Assembly (NCBI RefSeq): GCF_024814355.1
Contig: NZ_JANUXV010000003.1
Coordinates: 62,001 to 126,000, forward strand
From: Gleimia sp. 6138-11-ORH1
GTDB lineage: Bacteria; Actinomycetota; Actinomycetes; Actinomycetales; Actinomycetaceae
Length of the DNA: 64,000 nucleotides
Reading direction: 5' to 3'
The position numbers were made by a program, and so were the translations under genes. Shown here piece after piece: positions 24,218-32,760 of this stretch (its first letter is position 1; each line of letters begins with the position of its first letter). The notes under the pieces were generated by a model that worked only from the letters and a program-made list of their open reading frames with translations, was not told where the DNA came from and did no database searches.

Positions 24218-24454
24218 ATGTGCCGGCGGGTCAATGTTTCCTCAACGTTTATACGTACGGGGGCAAGTAGCGTCATTGATTTGGGAAGATTCACCGTAAA
24301 AAGAGGGGCTGCTCGCTATGAACAAAGAGGGCAAGCATATCGCATCGAGAAAGACCATTCAGGTCATGGTGGCACAGCCTGGAAACTATATGATCCCAGG
24401 GGAAGACGCGTAGCCTCATTAACACCAAGTGGATACATCTTAAGGATTGACTGA
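24218..24454 (+). CDS. Orphan polymorphic-toxin C-terminal domain (RNase-like), candidate
   Basis: A 78-residue frame whose second half resembles the tips of polymorphic toxins: GAARYEQRGQAYRIEKD, then HSGHGGTAWKLYD, then RRVASLTPSGYILRID. The D-x-H...GG..WK...R...G...D pattern recalls, from memory, BECR-fold RNase toxins such as Ntox21. No secretion domain, signal peptide or repeat stalk precedes it, so it looks like a toxin tail detached from its parent gene. The next gene starts inside its stop codon (TGATG), the usual toxin-immunity arrangement. The ATG at 24218 has only a weak GGAAA upstream; the true start is uncertain. Confidence 0.45.
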   Translation: MCRRVNVSSTFIRTGASSVIDLGRFTVKRGAARYEQRGQAYRIEKDHSGHGGTAWKLYDPRGRRVASLTPSGYILRID

Positions 24455-25125
24455 TGGAAAACTATACGAACTGGCCAAATATTCTAAGAAACAGTGGGTA
24501 TCCCCAAATCTCAGGCTCATTCACAGTGCAGCGAAATGAGCACAGCACGGTTCGCTATTTTATCGACACAGCGATTTGCCCTGCAGTAAGAAAACCAGAT
24601 GGTGAAGAGCTTGCTCCAAGTTTGGTTTTGTCTGAACAAGATGATAAAGCAGGGTACGAAATCTACGTGGACTACCGGGACATCTGTGACAACGACCAGC
24701 TCTTAGCTTACTATCAGGTGCAAGACGGAGAGCTAACCGAACAACCACTTGAAAAAGTCGCTGACCGCAACAATGAACTGGCACACATGAAACTGCCATT
24801 AGCCCGGGCTGTCAAGGATCTAGCGTTAGCCTGCCTTGCAGACCAGCTGCCGGGTCCGGGTGAGGAAAGAGTTACCGCTGACGGGGTAATCCACATACCT
24901 GCTGAAAATCCGGAAACAGGCTATTTCTACAGGCGACTTGTCCCAATGGGACCCGTAATAGATACAGAAACTGATGAGGTATTGTGTTACGAACTGCATG
25001 AGTACCGACTAGACCGCCCAATCGGACACGGAGTCATCTACTGGGACGGAAATACTCTTCAGTCAGCAAAATACTGGCCAAATGGGAAACTCCCAGGGAT
25101 TCACGAACCAATAGCGTTCGCTTAA
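24454..25125 (+). CDS. Uncharacterised protein, candidate cognate immunity protein
   Basis: A 223-residue soluble, acidic protein with no membrane segment, signal peptide or domain I recognise. It starts with ATG overlapping the previous stop by one base and ends at a strong terminator. Tight coupling to a toxin-like tail is the main reason to propose immunity. Features visible are a central acidic region (DGEELAPSLVLSEQDDK) and a late VIYWDGNTLQSAKYWPNGKLPG stretch rich in aromatic residues. It is not a recognised immunity family. The pair occupies the tRNA-Arg-proximal end of the island. Confidence 0.55.
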   Translation: MENYTNWPNILRNSGYPQISGSFTVQRNEHSTVRYFIDTAICPAVRKPDGEELAPSLVLSEQDDKAGYEIYVDYRDICDNDQLLAYYQVQDGELTEQPLEKVADRNNELAHMKLPLARAVKDLALACLADQLPGPGEERVTADGVIHIPAENPETGYFYRRLVPMGPVIDTETDEVLCYELHEYRLDRPIGHGVIYWDGNTLQSAKYWPNGKLPGIHEPIAFA

Positions 25126-25133
25126 ACAAAGTT

Positions 25134-25169
25134 GGTGTGGGGTGCAAGAAAATCTTGCACCCCACACCA
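25134..25169 (+). terminator. Intrinsic terminator after the immunity-like gene
   Basis: A perfect 16-bp stem, GGTGTGGGGTGCAAGA (25134-25149) with TCTTGCACCCCACACC (25153-25168), loop AAA, followed by AGTTTT. Confidence 0.88.
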
Positions 25170-25176
25170 GTTTTGA

Positions 25177-25252
25177 TGGTACCCCCGACAGGATTCGAAC
25201 CTGCGACCAAGTGCTTAGAAGGCACCTGCTCTATCCACTGAGCTACGGAGGC
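25177..25252 (-). tRNA. tRNA-Arg (UCU)
   Basis: On the minus strand the acceptor GCCTCCG pairs with CGGGGGT (a G-U first pair and one internal wobble). The anticodon loop is CTTCTAA (anticodon TCT), the T-loop is normal and CCA is encoded (complement of 25177-25179). It borders the repeat-rich island. Confidence 0.95.
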
Positions 25253-25264
25253 AACAACCTAAAT

Positions 25265-26518
25265 TTACACTAAAAGTCTGAAAATCTCAGAATCGGGAGA
25301 AATATGCTCCACATGAAGTGGAGAATCGTCGATCCTTTTCAACAAATCAGCTAAATCTTGAGGGGAAACAATATCAATCCCCACTAAAGCCGGGCCAGTA
25401 TCACGGTTGTTCTTCTTAGTGTACTCAAAATGAACAATGTCCTGATCATGTCCTAAAACGTCTTCTAAGAAACGACGTAAAGCTCCCGGTTCTTGACTGA
25501 AAGTTACCAGGAAGTAATGGCGCAAGCCTTCATGGAGTAAAGAACGTTCCTGTACTTCCGCGTAGCGAGAAAGGTCATTATTGCCGCCCGAAACGATTCC
25601 GATTACCGGCCCTTGCGGTTGGTGAGGAAGATAACCGTGGATTGCGGCAGCAGCTAACGCACCAGCAGGTTCAGCGATGATTCCCTCCGCATTGTAAAGT
25701 GCGAGCATCTGCGAACAGACAGCGCCCTCGGGAACAATCACCACATCATCTAAAAGAGAATTTAAGAACTCAAATGGAGTATCGCCCACTCTCCCCACGG
25801 CAGTGCCATCAACAAAGTTATCAGAAACCTTAATCGTAACTGGTTTCCCCGCGCGCCTCGCTGCTGCAGCTGAAGCCGCTCCCGCCGGTTCCACGCCAAC
25901 CACGCGTATTTTTGGGTGGTGGGTTTTCAACCACAGGGCAATCCCCGCAGCCAATCCGCCCCCACCAATTGGGACAACTACCGTGTCAGTATTTGCGGGC
26001 ATCTGCGCGGATAACTCCACGCCAATCGTACCTTGCCCGGCAATAGTAAGCGGATCATCATAGGGAGGTACAAAAACCAGGTTCTCGGTTTCCGCATAGG
26101 TGCGGGCCAGCTCATTAGCCTGATCAAAACCACCATTGACAATGACTCTTTCAATCCACTTCCCGCCAATAGTCTTAATGCGGTCGCGTTTTTGTCGAGG
26201 AGTGTTAGACGGGAGGAAAATCTTCCCGTGAATCTGCAACGCTGCACAAGCATAGGCAACGCCCTGCGCGTGGTTTCCTGCAGAAGCGCAGACTACGCCG
26301 CGTTTTTGCTGTTCGGGGGTGAGGGAAGCGATTTTATTGTATGCTCCGCGAACCTTGAAAGAACGGCAAAGCTGTAGGTCTTCACGTTTTAGATAAACAT
26401 CTACTCCAACCTCTTTTGAGAGGCGCTCAGAATGTTCTAATACAGTTTCTTTGGCGACGCCTTGTAAACGTTTAGCGGCGTCAGCCACTTCAACTGCGGA
26501 AAGTGGATAGTCAGTCAT
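25265..26518 (-). CDS. ilvA: Threonine ammonia-lyase (threonine dehydratase)
   Basis: A 417-residue fold-type II PLP enzyme. The Schiff-base Lys is in SFKVRGAYN (about residue 54), the glycine-rich phosphate loop is PIGGGGLAAG (about 180), and SAGNHAQGVA binds substrate. A C-terminal ACT-like domain (about 325-417) suggests feedback control by isoleucine, but only a single short ACT-like unit is present, unlike the two of E. coli IlvA. It makes 2-oxobutanoate for isoleucine synthesis. It is divergent from orn, and its 3' end is 13 bases from tRNA-Arg. Confidence 0.94.
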   Translation of the reverse strand: MTDYPLSAVEVADAAKRLQGVAKETVLEHSERLSKEVGVDVYLKREDLQLCRSFKVRGAYNKIASLTPEQQKRGVVCASAGNHAQGVAYACAALQIHGKIFLPSNTPRQKRDRIKTIGGKWIERVIVNGGFDQANELARTYAETENLVFVPPYDDPLTIAGQGTIGVELSAQMPANTDTVVVPIGGGGLAAGIALWLKTHHPKIRVVGVEPAGAASAAAARRAGKPVTIKVSDNFVDGTAVGRVGDTPFEFLNSLLDDVVIVPEGAVCSQMLALYNAEGIIAEPAGALAAAAIHGYLPHQPQGPVIGIVSGGNNDLSRYAEVQERSLLHEGLRHYFLVTFSQEPGALRRFLEDVLGHDQDIVHFEYTKKNNRDTGPALVGIDIVSPQDLADLLKRIDDSPLHVEHISPDSEIFRLLV

Positions 26519-26657
26519 ATCCCATATTCTAACCGGTAAAAAGCAGACTCGGGTAGTAGCGTAAAAGTATAGAAGAAAGCGAAGCTAATGAGCTGATTAT
26601 ATTCATGCTACGCGGGTAAAGTTCGCATCTAATAGAAAAAAACGTACAGTGGTAGCT

Positions 26658-27284
26658 ATGAGTAATAAAATTCCAGCCCGCCCTTTGGTGTGGATTGACT
26701 GTGAGATGACCGGATTAGACGTTGATAATGATGAGCTGGTTGAAGTAGCCGTTGTAATTACCGATGAGGATTTGAACATTATCGACCCGGGGATCGATTT
26801 ACTGATTAAACCCTCCGCACAGTCTTTAGAAAATATGAGTGATTTTGTGCGGGATATGCATACTACTTCCGGACTGCTAGCTGAGTTAGAACAGGGAATG
26901 AGTGTAAAAGAAGCTGAACGGCAAATCCTAGCTTATGTGAAGCGGTTTGTTCCTCAGCCGAAGCGTGGCTTGATGGCGGGGAACTCAATTGGGACTGACA
27001 AAATGTTCTTAGAACGCTATATGCCTTCTGTTATGAATCATTTGCACTATCGGGTAGTTGATGTTTCTTCAGTAAAAGAGTTAGCAAAACGCTGGTATCA
27101 CCGAGCATTTGAGGAAGCTCCCGTTAAAAACGGGGGACACCGTGCGTTAGCCGATATTCTTGAGTCTATTCAAGAACTGGTTTACTACCGTAAAGTACTT
27201 TTCCCATTAGATGAGGGGCCATCACGCGAAGAATGTCGCCAGATTGCTACTGATGTAGTTGCTTTAGGGATCGCTAAGAAATAA
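26658..27284 (+). CDS. orn: Oligoribonuclease
   Basis: A 208-residue DEDDh 3'-5' exonuclease that finishes RNA decay by degrading two- to five-base fragments, including pGpG. The catalytic acids are visible as WIDCEMTGLD (Asp and Glu), NSIGTDKMFL (Asp) and HRALADILESI (His and Asp). The ATG at 26658 is preferred; a GTG at 26649 would add three residues. No strong ribosome site precedes either. It lies alone between the divergent ilvA promoter region and a hairpin downstream. Confidence 0.95.
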   Translation: MSNKIPARPLVWIDCEMTGLDVDNDELVEVAVVITDEDLNIIDPGIDLLIKPSAQSLENMSDFVRDMHTTSGLLAELEQGMSVKEAERQILAYVKRFVPQPKRGLMAGNSIGTDKMFLERYMPSVMNHLHYRVVDVSSVKELAKRWYHRAFEEAPVKNGGHRALADILESIQELVYYRKVLFPLDEGPSREECRQIATDVVALGIAKK

Positions 27285-27315
27285 AAATCTGTACCCAGGC
27301 GAAAAAGTCTAAGAC

Positions 27316-27338
27316 TTATCCACAGGAAAATCCTGTGG
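27316..27338 (+). terminator. Hairpin after orn containing a DnaA-box-like word
   Basis: CCACAGGA (27320-27327) pairs with TCCTGTGG (27331-27338), loop AAA. No T-run follows. The left side also spells TTATCCACA (27316-27324), a perfect DnaA-box consensus, but a single copy inside a hairpin is probably coincidental. Confidence 0.45.
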
Positions 27339-27419
27339 GGGAGGCGCACAGAAAAATACTTCATAAAAATAACGTTTAAGCGGAACTAATCATCCGATAA
27401 ACAGCTTTATGAGGTAAAA

Positions 27420-28970
27420 ATGTCTAAACCACAGCGACCCCTTTTTCGGCGGAAACTAATCGCCGCCAGCATCGCTTTTACTATTGCCGGGCTAACCCCC
27501 TTCATATCCTGGGCTGACCCCTACACCTACGAAACCTATAATCCCACTTACTTAGCAGTCGCCACCGCGGGGGACATGGTAGGAGTCTGTAACGGAGATC
27601 GTCAGGGCCTGGCCACCGCAGAGTCCGGCGAAGTAGAAACTAATATCGTTACCCACTCAGTCGGTACGGATATTCCCCGTAATAGAGAAACTATGACGGG
27701 ATTTGATGACCTGCATCTGGTGATTAGCGCAGAAAACTCATACCGCTTAGCCAGCCTCTATCACTTTTATGTGGACGAAGCCCTCCAGGACGAACTGCAC
27801 ACTGAATCATTTTCTTGGGCGGTACAGCACTATCTGGAAGTCTTTGGCAGGATGCACTCACTGATCCCCACAGATGGGGGAACTTTGAGTGAAGAAATGC
27901 TCGCTAAAGCCAATACTTACGCCGGGCCCTATTACCTACCCGCGATTTGGGAGGGAAAAAGCACTCCCGCAGAACCCTACTTGAAAATTGCAAACCTGGG
28001 AGTTCAGGCTCAAAGTGGCGCCTGGTTTCCCGGTGCGAAACTCACTTTAGAACTAAACGGGCCAGCCTCTTTTGTTGCGCTTCCCGAAGAATCCGGTGAA
28101 CTTACGGAAACTTCTTTACAAAAACTTGAGTTAGAAACTACTGAAACCGCGCAGACAGTACCCGTTCAAGTAACTGGCAGCGGAGAAATTGAAGTTACCA
28201 TTCACGTCAGTGGATTGCCCTCACCAGTAATCCAAATCCTTGAAATGGAACATTATCAAGACCTAATCACTGTGCCAGCAAAGAAAAGTGAGATCAGTAA
28301 AACTATCCAAACAACTGCCGGTAAACAGCCGGTTTCCTTAGAAATAAAAACTGCAGTAACTCAAGCAGTGCTGCGCCCCGATGATCCTGTCATCGACCAG
28401 ATTTGGATAAACGCCACCCAATGGCCCCGCGATTATGCGGGAAACCCATTGGAAGTAAACATCCGAGCCACTCTTTATGGGCCGTTTACAACCGCGCCCA
28501 CCCCAACTGAAACCCTATTTGAAGCAAATGAAGAAACAGCAAATACAAAAGACGCAAGACCCAAACAAAACGGGGCAGTACCCCCAGGAATAACCCCCGT
28601 AAGTTCGCAGCTACTCACTGTAAAAGCTGCCGGGCAGTATCAGAGCGACCCCACTCAAGTGCCCACTTTGGAGCCTGGCTTTTACACCTGGGTAGTGGAA
28701 GCAAAATACGCTGACCAAAGTGACCCTACCGTTTTAGAAACAGAAACTGGGCACGGCTTTGGAGTTGCTGAAGAAACCTTCCAAGTAATTACCGCAAATC
28801 AGCCTCCACCAGAGGAAACCTCCACAGGTTCTCTTCCGCCGCCAAAATACACTAAGCCACGCCTGCCAGAAACGGGTCCCGCCACACTAATATCCCTCAC
28901 CATCTCTACCGCCAGTTTTGGAAGCGGACTGCTGATTCTTCGCCCTCGGAAAAAAGAAACCCAGCTGTAA
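27420..28970 (+). CDS. Cell-wall-anchored surface protein (LPETG)
   Basis: A 516-residue secreted protein. A signal peptide (about 1-32, ending ISWA-DP) precedes an extracellular region. The sortase signal at the end is LPETG (482-486), a hydrophobic stretch and a charged tail RPRKKETQL. The middle contains a helical segment (about 95-185, AENSYRLASLYHFYVDE onward) and beta-rich regions that resemble other actinobacterial wall-anchored proteins, with a lone VGVCNGDRQ cysteine near residue 59. A Pro-rich linker (about 455-480) spans the wall. The function is unknown; adhesion is a guess. The ATG at 27420 has GAGGTAA upstream. The ssb-like gene starts 30 bases later. Confidence 0.85.
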   Translation: MSKPQRPLFRRKLIAASIAFTIAGLTPFISWADPYTYETYNPTYLAVATAGDMVGVCNGDRQGLATAESGEVETNIVTHSVGTDIPRNRETMTGFDDLHLVISAENSYRLASLYHFYVDEALQDELHTESFSWAVQHYLEVFGRMHSLIPTDGGTLSEEMLAKANTYAGPYYLPAIWEGKSTPAEPYLKIANLGVQAQSGAWFPGAKLTLELNGPASFVALPEESGELTETSLQKLELETTETAQTVPVQVTGSGEIEVTIHVSGLPSPVIQILEMEHYQDLITVPAKKSEISKTIQTTAGKQPVSLEIKTAVTQAVLRPDDPVIDQIWINATQWPRDYAGNPLEVNIRATLYGPFTTAPTPTETLFEANEETANTKDARPKQNGAVPPGITPVSSQLLTVKAAGQYQSDPTQVPTLEPGFYTWVVEAKYADQSDPTVLETETGHGFGVAEETFQVITANQPPPEETSTGSLPPPKYTKPRLPETGPATLISLTISTASFGSGLLILRPRKKETQL

Positions 28971-29000
28971 GCAACCAACGCACAACGAAAGGAAATAAAA

Positions 29001-29675
29001 ATGGAAAACGAAATTTGGAACCAAACTGAAAAACCCGCCAGTCAAACAGCTAACCTCACGGTGCAACCGATTGGGAAAATCCGCCCCACCAACACTGATG
29101 CGGTAAATGTGACCTTAAGAGGTAGGGTTGGCACTGCGGTGGAATACTCCAGCTACCCCTCTGGCGCTTCTTTGGCCAGATTCCGCCTGGCTGTAGCTCG
29201 CAAAGGCAGAGACGAGGCCGGTCAATGGCACGAACTGGGAGTCACCTGGTACACCGTCAGAATGTGGGGAAAACTTGCTGAAAACGCCTCACATTCACTG
29301 CGTAAAGGAGAACCCGTATTAGTCAGCGGCAAACTTGAAGTAAATGAATGGGCCAGTGAAGCAAACGGAACTAAAGGAATGGAACTGGTAATTGTTGCAA
29401 ACGCGGTGGGACATGACCTCAATTTTGGTCTATCGCTCTTCAATAAAATCAGTCAGCCAGAACCCTCTCGGCCTCACCAGATGGGAAACCGTGAGCGTGA
29501 AAAACCAGCTGAAACTGTCCCGCCACATTCTTTAGAAGCGGCTCTTTCAACAGTAGGAACCCTGAAAGTAACCGATTCCCAGACAGTTGCGGATGCCCTG
29601 GCAACGGAAGAACCCCAGGCAGTTACAGGTGCCCGGGTTGAAGAAGAAACTAACGCCTTGGCGACTTTAGGGTAG
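29001..29675 (+). CDS. Single-stranded DNA-binding protein paralogue without acidic tip
   Basis: A 224-residue protein with an SSB OB-fold at about residues 35-140: NVTLRGRVGTAVEY, LARFRLAVARKGRD, WYTVRMWGKLAENA and KGEPVLVSGKLEVNEW. The C-terminus ends EEETNALATLG and lacks the acidic DDDIPF-type tip that recruits partner proteins in the main replication SSB. It is therefore likely a second SSB, perhaps used in recombination or transformation. Strong AAAGGAAAT precedes the ATG. It sits directly behind a surface-protein gene, an odd pairing. A hairpin follows ten bases after its stop. Confidence 0.88.
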   Translation: MENEIWNQTEKPASQTANLTVQPIGKIRPTNTDAVNVTLRGRVGTAVEYSSYPSGASLARFRLAVARKGRDEAGQWHELGVTWYTVRMWGKLAENASHSLRKGEPVLVSGKLEVNEWASEANGTKGMELVIVANAVGHDLNFGLSLFNKISQPEPSRPHQMGNREREKPAETVPPHSLEAALSTVGTLKVTDSQTVADALATEEPQAVTGARVEEETNALATLG

Positions 29676-29684
29676 GAAAGTCAT

Positions 29685-29720
29685 GGGGTGAGGAAGATAT
29701 CTAGATAATCTCCTCACCCC
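29685..29720 (+). terminator. Hairpin after the ssb-like gene
   Basis: GGGGTGAGGA (29685-29694) pairs with TCCTCACCCC (29711-29720); the 16-base loop can extend the pairing through AGAT/ATCT. There is no clear T-run, so termination efficiency is uncertain. Confidence 0.65.
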
Positions 29721-29855
29721 AAAGTGGCTTACATCTAGTTTTCTAATCCATAGTCGCTAACTTTCCTAAAGCTAACTAGAATAGAAGAGACTATGGTTTT
29801 TAATGGAAAAAGTTAAAAACCAGTAAACAAGCCTATTTTAGAGTTGAAGGTAGAA

Positions 29856-31538
29856 GTGGCTGAATACATTTACTCGATGGTCCGTGCGCGCAAAGCACAC
29901 GGTGACAAAGTAATCCTAGATGACGTAACTATGGCGTTCTTACCCGGCGCAAAAATTGGTATGGTTGGCCCTAACGGGGCAGGTAAATCCTCCATCCTAA
30001 AAATTATGGCTGGATTAGACGAACCTTCCAATGGGGAAGCTCGCCTTACCCCTGGCTACACGGTAGGGATCCTGCTACAGGAACCACCTTTAGATGAAGA
30101 CAAAACCGTTTTAGAAAACGTCCAGATGGGACGCGCCGAACTGGTGGCAAAACTTAAGCGTTATAACGAAATCTCTGAAGAAATGTGCAACCCCGATGCT
30201 GATTTCGACGCGCTCATGGAAGAAATGGGTAAACTCCAAGACGAAATTGAAGCTGAAAACGGTTGGGACTTAGACTCCCAACTGGAACAAGCCATGGACG
30301 CACTTCGCTGCCCACCACCAGACGCAGACGTGAAAGTTCTCTCAGGTGGGGAACGCCGCCGCGTAGCCCTTTGCAAACTGCTGCTGGAAGCCCCAGACCT
30401 GCTGCTCCTGGACGAACCAACTAACCACTTGGACGCAGAATCAGTCCTGTGGTTAGAACAGCACCTGGCATCCTACCCGGGCGCAGTTATCGCCGTAACC
30501 CACGACCGCTACTTCCTCGATCACGTAGCTAACTGGATTGCTGAAGTAGACCGCGGACGCCTCTACCCATATGAAGGCAACTACACCACTTACCTGGAAA
30601 CTAAGGAAGCTCGTCTGGAAGTTCAAGGTAAGAAGGACGCTAAGCTGGCAAAGCGTCTGAAGGACGAACTTGATTGGGTACGTACCAACGCTAAGGGACG
30701 TCAAGCAAAATCTAAGGCTCGTCTGGCTCGCTACGAAGAAATGGCAGCGGAAGCAGAACGCACTCGGAAGCTCGATTTTGAAGAAATCCAGATTCCACCA
30801 GGCCCACGTTTGGGTAACGTCGTTATCGAAGCAAAGAATTTGAAGAAAGGCTTTGGCGATCGCGTACTGATTGACGGTCTGTCTTTCTCTCTGCCACGTA
30901 ACGGTATCGTTGGGGTAATTGGTCCAAACGGCGTTGGTAAGACCACTTTGTTTAAGACCATCGTTGGTTTGGAACCACTTGATGGTGGCGAACTGCGCAT
31001 CGGGGAAACTGTGAAGATTTCCTACGTTGATCAAACTCGCGCGGGGATCGACCCAGATAAGACCCTCTGGGAAGTAGTTTCAGACGGTTTAGACTTCATT
31101 GAAGTTGGCAACGTGGAAATGCCTTCACGAGCCTACGTTTCAGCTTTTGGTTTCAAAGGCCCAGACCAGCAGAAACCAGCCGGAGTACTTTCCGGTGGGG
31201 AACGCAACCGCCTGAACTTGGCCCTTACTCTCAAACAGGGTGGGAACTTGCTGCTGCTGGACGAACCTACTAACGACCTAGACGTAGAAACCCTCTCCTC
31301 TTTGGAAAACGCGTTAGAAAACTTCCCTGGCTGTGCAGTGGTAGTTACCCACGACCGCTGGTTCTTGGACCGTGTAGCCACCCACATTTTGGCTTGGGAA
31401 GGCGATGAAGAAAACCCCGCTAAGTGGTTCTGGTTTGAAGGTAACTTTGAAGCCTACGAAAAGAATAAGATTGAACGCCTGGGGGTTGAAGCAGCTCGTC
31501 CTCACCGCGTCACTCATCGTCGTTTAACCCGCGACTAA
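29856..31538 (+). CDS. ettA: Energy-dependent translational throttle protein EttA (ABC-F)
   Basis: A 560-residue soluble ABC-F ATPase with two ATPase domains and no membrane part. Walker A motifs are GPNGAGKSS (about 38) and GPNGVGKTT (about 356). Signatures are LSGGERRRVALCKLL and LSGGERNRLNLALTL, and Walker B motifs are LLLLDEPTNHLD and LLLLDEPTNDLD. The arm and P-site tRNA-interaction linker (ELDWVRTNAKGRQAKSKARL) are typical of EttA. It gates the ribosome according to the ATP/ADP ratio. The start is GTG 29856 behind GAAGG, giving the family N-terminus MAEYIYSM; an upstream TTG at 29844 is rejected. Confidence 0.95.
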   Translation: MAEYIYSMVRARKAHGDKVILDDVTMAFLPGAKIGMVGPNGAGKSSILKIMAGLDEPSNGEARLTPGYTVGILLQEPPLDEDKTVLENVQMGRAELVAKLKRYNEISEEMCNPDADFDALMEEMGKLQDEIEAENGWDLDSQLEQAMDALRCPPPDADVKVLSGGERRRVALCKLLLEAPDLLLLDEPTNHLDAESVLWLEQHLASYPGAVIAVTHDRYFLDHVANWIAEVDRGRLYPYEGNYTTYLETKEARLEVQGKKDAKLAKRLKDELDWVRTNAKGRQAKSKARLARYEEMAAEAERTRKLDFEEIQIPPGPRLGNVVIEAKNLKKGFGDRVLIDGLSFSLPRNGIVGVIGPNGVGKTTLFKTIVGLEPLDGGELRIGETVKISYVDQTRAGIDPDKTLWEVVSDGLDFIEVGNVEMPSRAYVSAFGFKGPDQQKPAGVLSGGERNRLNLALTLKQGGNLLLLDEPTNDLDVETLSSLENALENFPGCAVVVTHDRWFLDRVATHILAWEGDEENPAKWFWFEGNFEAYEKNKIERLGVEAARPHRVTHRRLTRD

Positions 31539-31557
31539 CCTTCTAAAATCCTGCTGT

Positions 31558-31593
31558 AGTTTTGCCCCGTTTCAATCGAAACGGGGCAAAACT
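31558..31593. terminator. Bidirectional terminator between ettA and tesB
   Basis: A perfect 16-bp stem, AGTTTTGCCCCGTTTC (31558-31573) with GAAACGGGGCAAAACT (31578-31593), loop AATC. T-rich sequence flanks it on both strands, serving the convergent genes. Confidence 0.9.
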
Positions 31594-31622
31594 ATAGTGA
31601 AGACGATGCTTTAACTACGTAC

Positions 31623-32549
31623 TTATAAATCAAAAGTCCACTTAGATTTAATGTATTCTCCTTCAGGGGGAAGCCGGAGCATCGCTTCTTGCGTAGCTTC
31701 AGCAACCAGCACCCCGTCCTCGGAAAAGACTCGGGCTTGACCCACCGCACGCGCCCCCTGCGCAGAACTGGAGGATAAATCGTAAAGCAACCACTGATTA
31801 ATATCGAAATCACGGTAAAAATGCATGGAGTGATCGATACTTGCCAGCGCCATGCCGGGAGTCAGCCAAGTCAAGCCGTGGGCACGCAAAGCTGGTTCCA
31901 TCATCACCTGATCAATCACATATGCCAAAAGCACCCGGGAAACCAAAGCAGAAGGAGCCGGCACTTCAGAACGAGGGCGCATCCACACCTGCTGACTATT
32001 CCCAGGCTTTGCACTTACCGTAGTGTAAAGATGATCCTGCACATGGCGAACATCAAAAGCAACAGTTTTACCGAGGAATTTCCCCACCGGATGAGACATA
32101 GTTCTAAATATTTCAAAAGCCGACTGTAGTTCACCGGGAGCTGGCACTTTAGGTGCTTTTACAAAATGATCCACCCCGGACTGCTGTTTTTGGAAAGAAG
32201 ACACCATTGTTAATAGTTCAACGCCTGATTGGTAGGCGCTAACTTGTCGAGAAGCAAATGAACGCCCATCATGTAAACGGCGTACTCGCAGATCAAGGGT
32301 GTCAGACGGGGAGCCGCCTTGTAAAAAATAGGCGTGGAAAGAATGCGGAACTTGGGTAAGTCCGTTTTCTAAAGTATTACAAGCTGCTAGAAGAGATTGC
32401 GCCAAAACTTGCCCTCCGTAAATGCGTTTCATCTGGGGCAGGTTGTTAGCTTGGAAAGAATCAGAACTAGTTTGCTTCAACTGGAGGCAACGGAGTACGG
32501 AAGCTAATGGTTCTGTATCAATCTGGGGAATCTCAATTAGGTTAGGCAT
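31623..32549 (-). CDS. tesB: Acyl-CoA thioesterase II
   Basis: A 308-residue double-hotdog thioesterase: RIYGGQVLAQSLLAACNTL near the N-terminus, HSFHAYFLQGG, and ASIDHSMHFYRDF with QGARAVGQARVFSEDG in the second hotdog. It hydrolyses medium- and long-chain acyl-CoA. The frame is open back to 32672, but the ATG at 32549 gives the family N-terminus MPNLIEIPQIDTEPLASVL. The extra 41 residues upstream are not family-like. It converges on ettA through a shared terminator. Confidence 0.92.
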   Translation of the reverse strand: MPNLIEIPQIDTEPLASVLRCLQLKQTSSDSFQANNLPQMKRIYGGQVLAQSLLAACNTLENGLTQVPHSFHAYFLQGGSPSDTLDLRVRRLHDGRSFASRQVSAYQSGVELLTMVSSFQKQQSGVDHFVKAPKVPAPGELQSAFEIFRTMSHPVGKFLGKTVAFDVRHVQDHLYTTVSAKPGNSQQVWMRPRSEVPAPSALVSRVLLAYVIDQVMMEPALRAHGLTWLTPGMALASIDHSMHFYRDFDINQWLLYDLSSSSAQGARAVGQARVFSEDGVLVAEATQEAMLRLPPEGEYIKSKWTFDL

Positions 32550-32692
32550 AGTTATATTTTGACCTATGGAGGGGAAAACTGACCAGGGGAACCCTGGTGA
32601 AAAGTTGTATTCTGTCCCCCAAAGTACTATTATGTGAGTTGGATTACACGCATGGTGGTGTGTGTTTAACAATCAGCCAACAGAACTAGAAC

Positions 32693-32748
32693 CCAGATGT
32701 CTGAAACGGACTAAAACCAGATGTCTGAAACAGACTAAAAGCAGATAG
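32693..32748 (+). repeat. 24-bp direct repeat carrying small hairpins, upstream of the EIIB gene
   Basis: Two 24-base units at 32693-32716 and 32717-32740 differ by a single base, and a partial third (GCAGATAG) runs to 32748. Each contains GTCTG-AAA-CRGAC; the second copy is a perfect stem, the first has one wobble. The block ends just before the AGAGAGGA ribosome site of the EIIB gene. Confidence 0.85.
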
Positions 32749-32760
32749 AGAGGAAATACT

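Noticed and set aside
24218-25125. Classical type II toxin-antitoxin pair
   Set aside because: The order and one-base overlap fit, but the downstream protein is large, acidic and has no DNA-binding domain, and the toxin tail resembles secreted polymorphic toxins instead.
27316-27324. Perfect DnaA box as evidence of a replication origin
   Set aside because: Only a single copy is present, inside a hairpin, without AT-rich unwinding sequence or dnaA/dnaN nearby.
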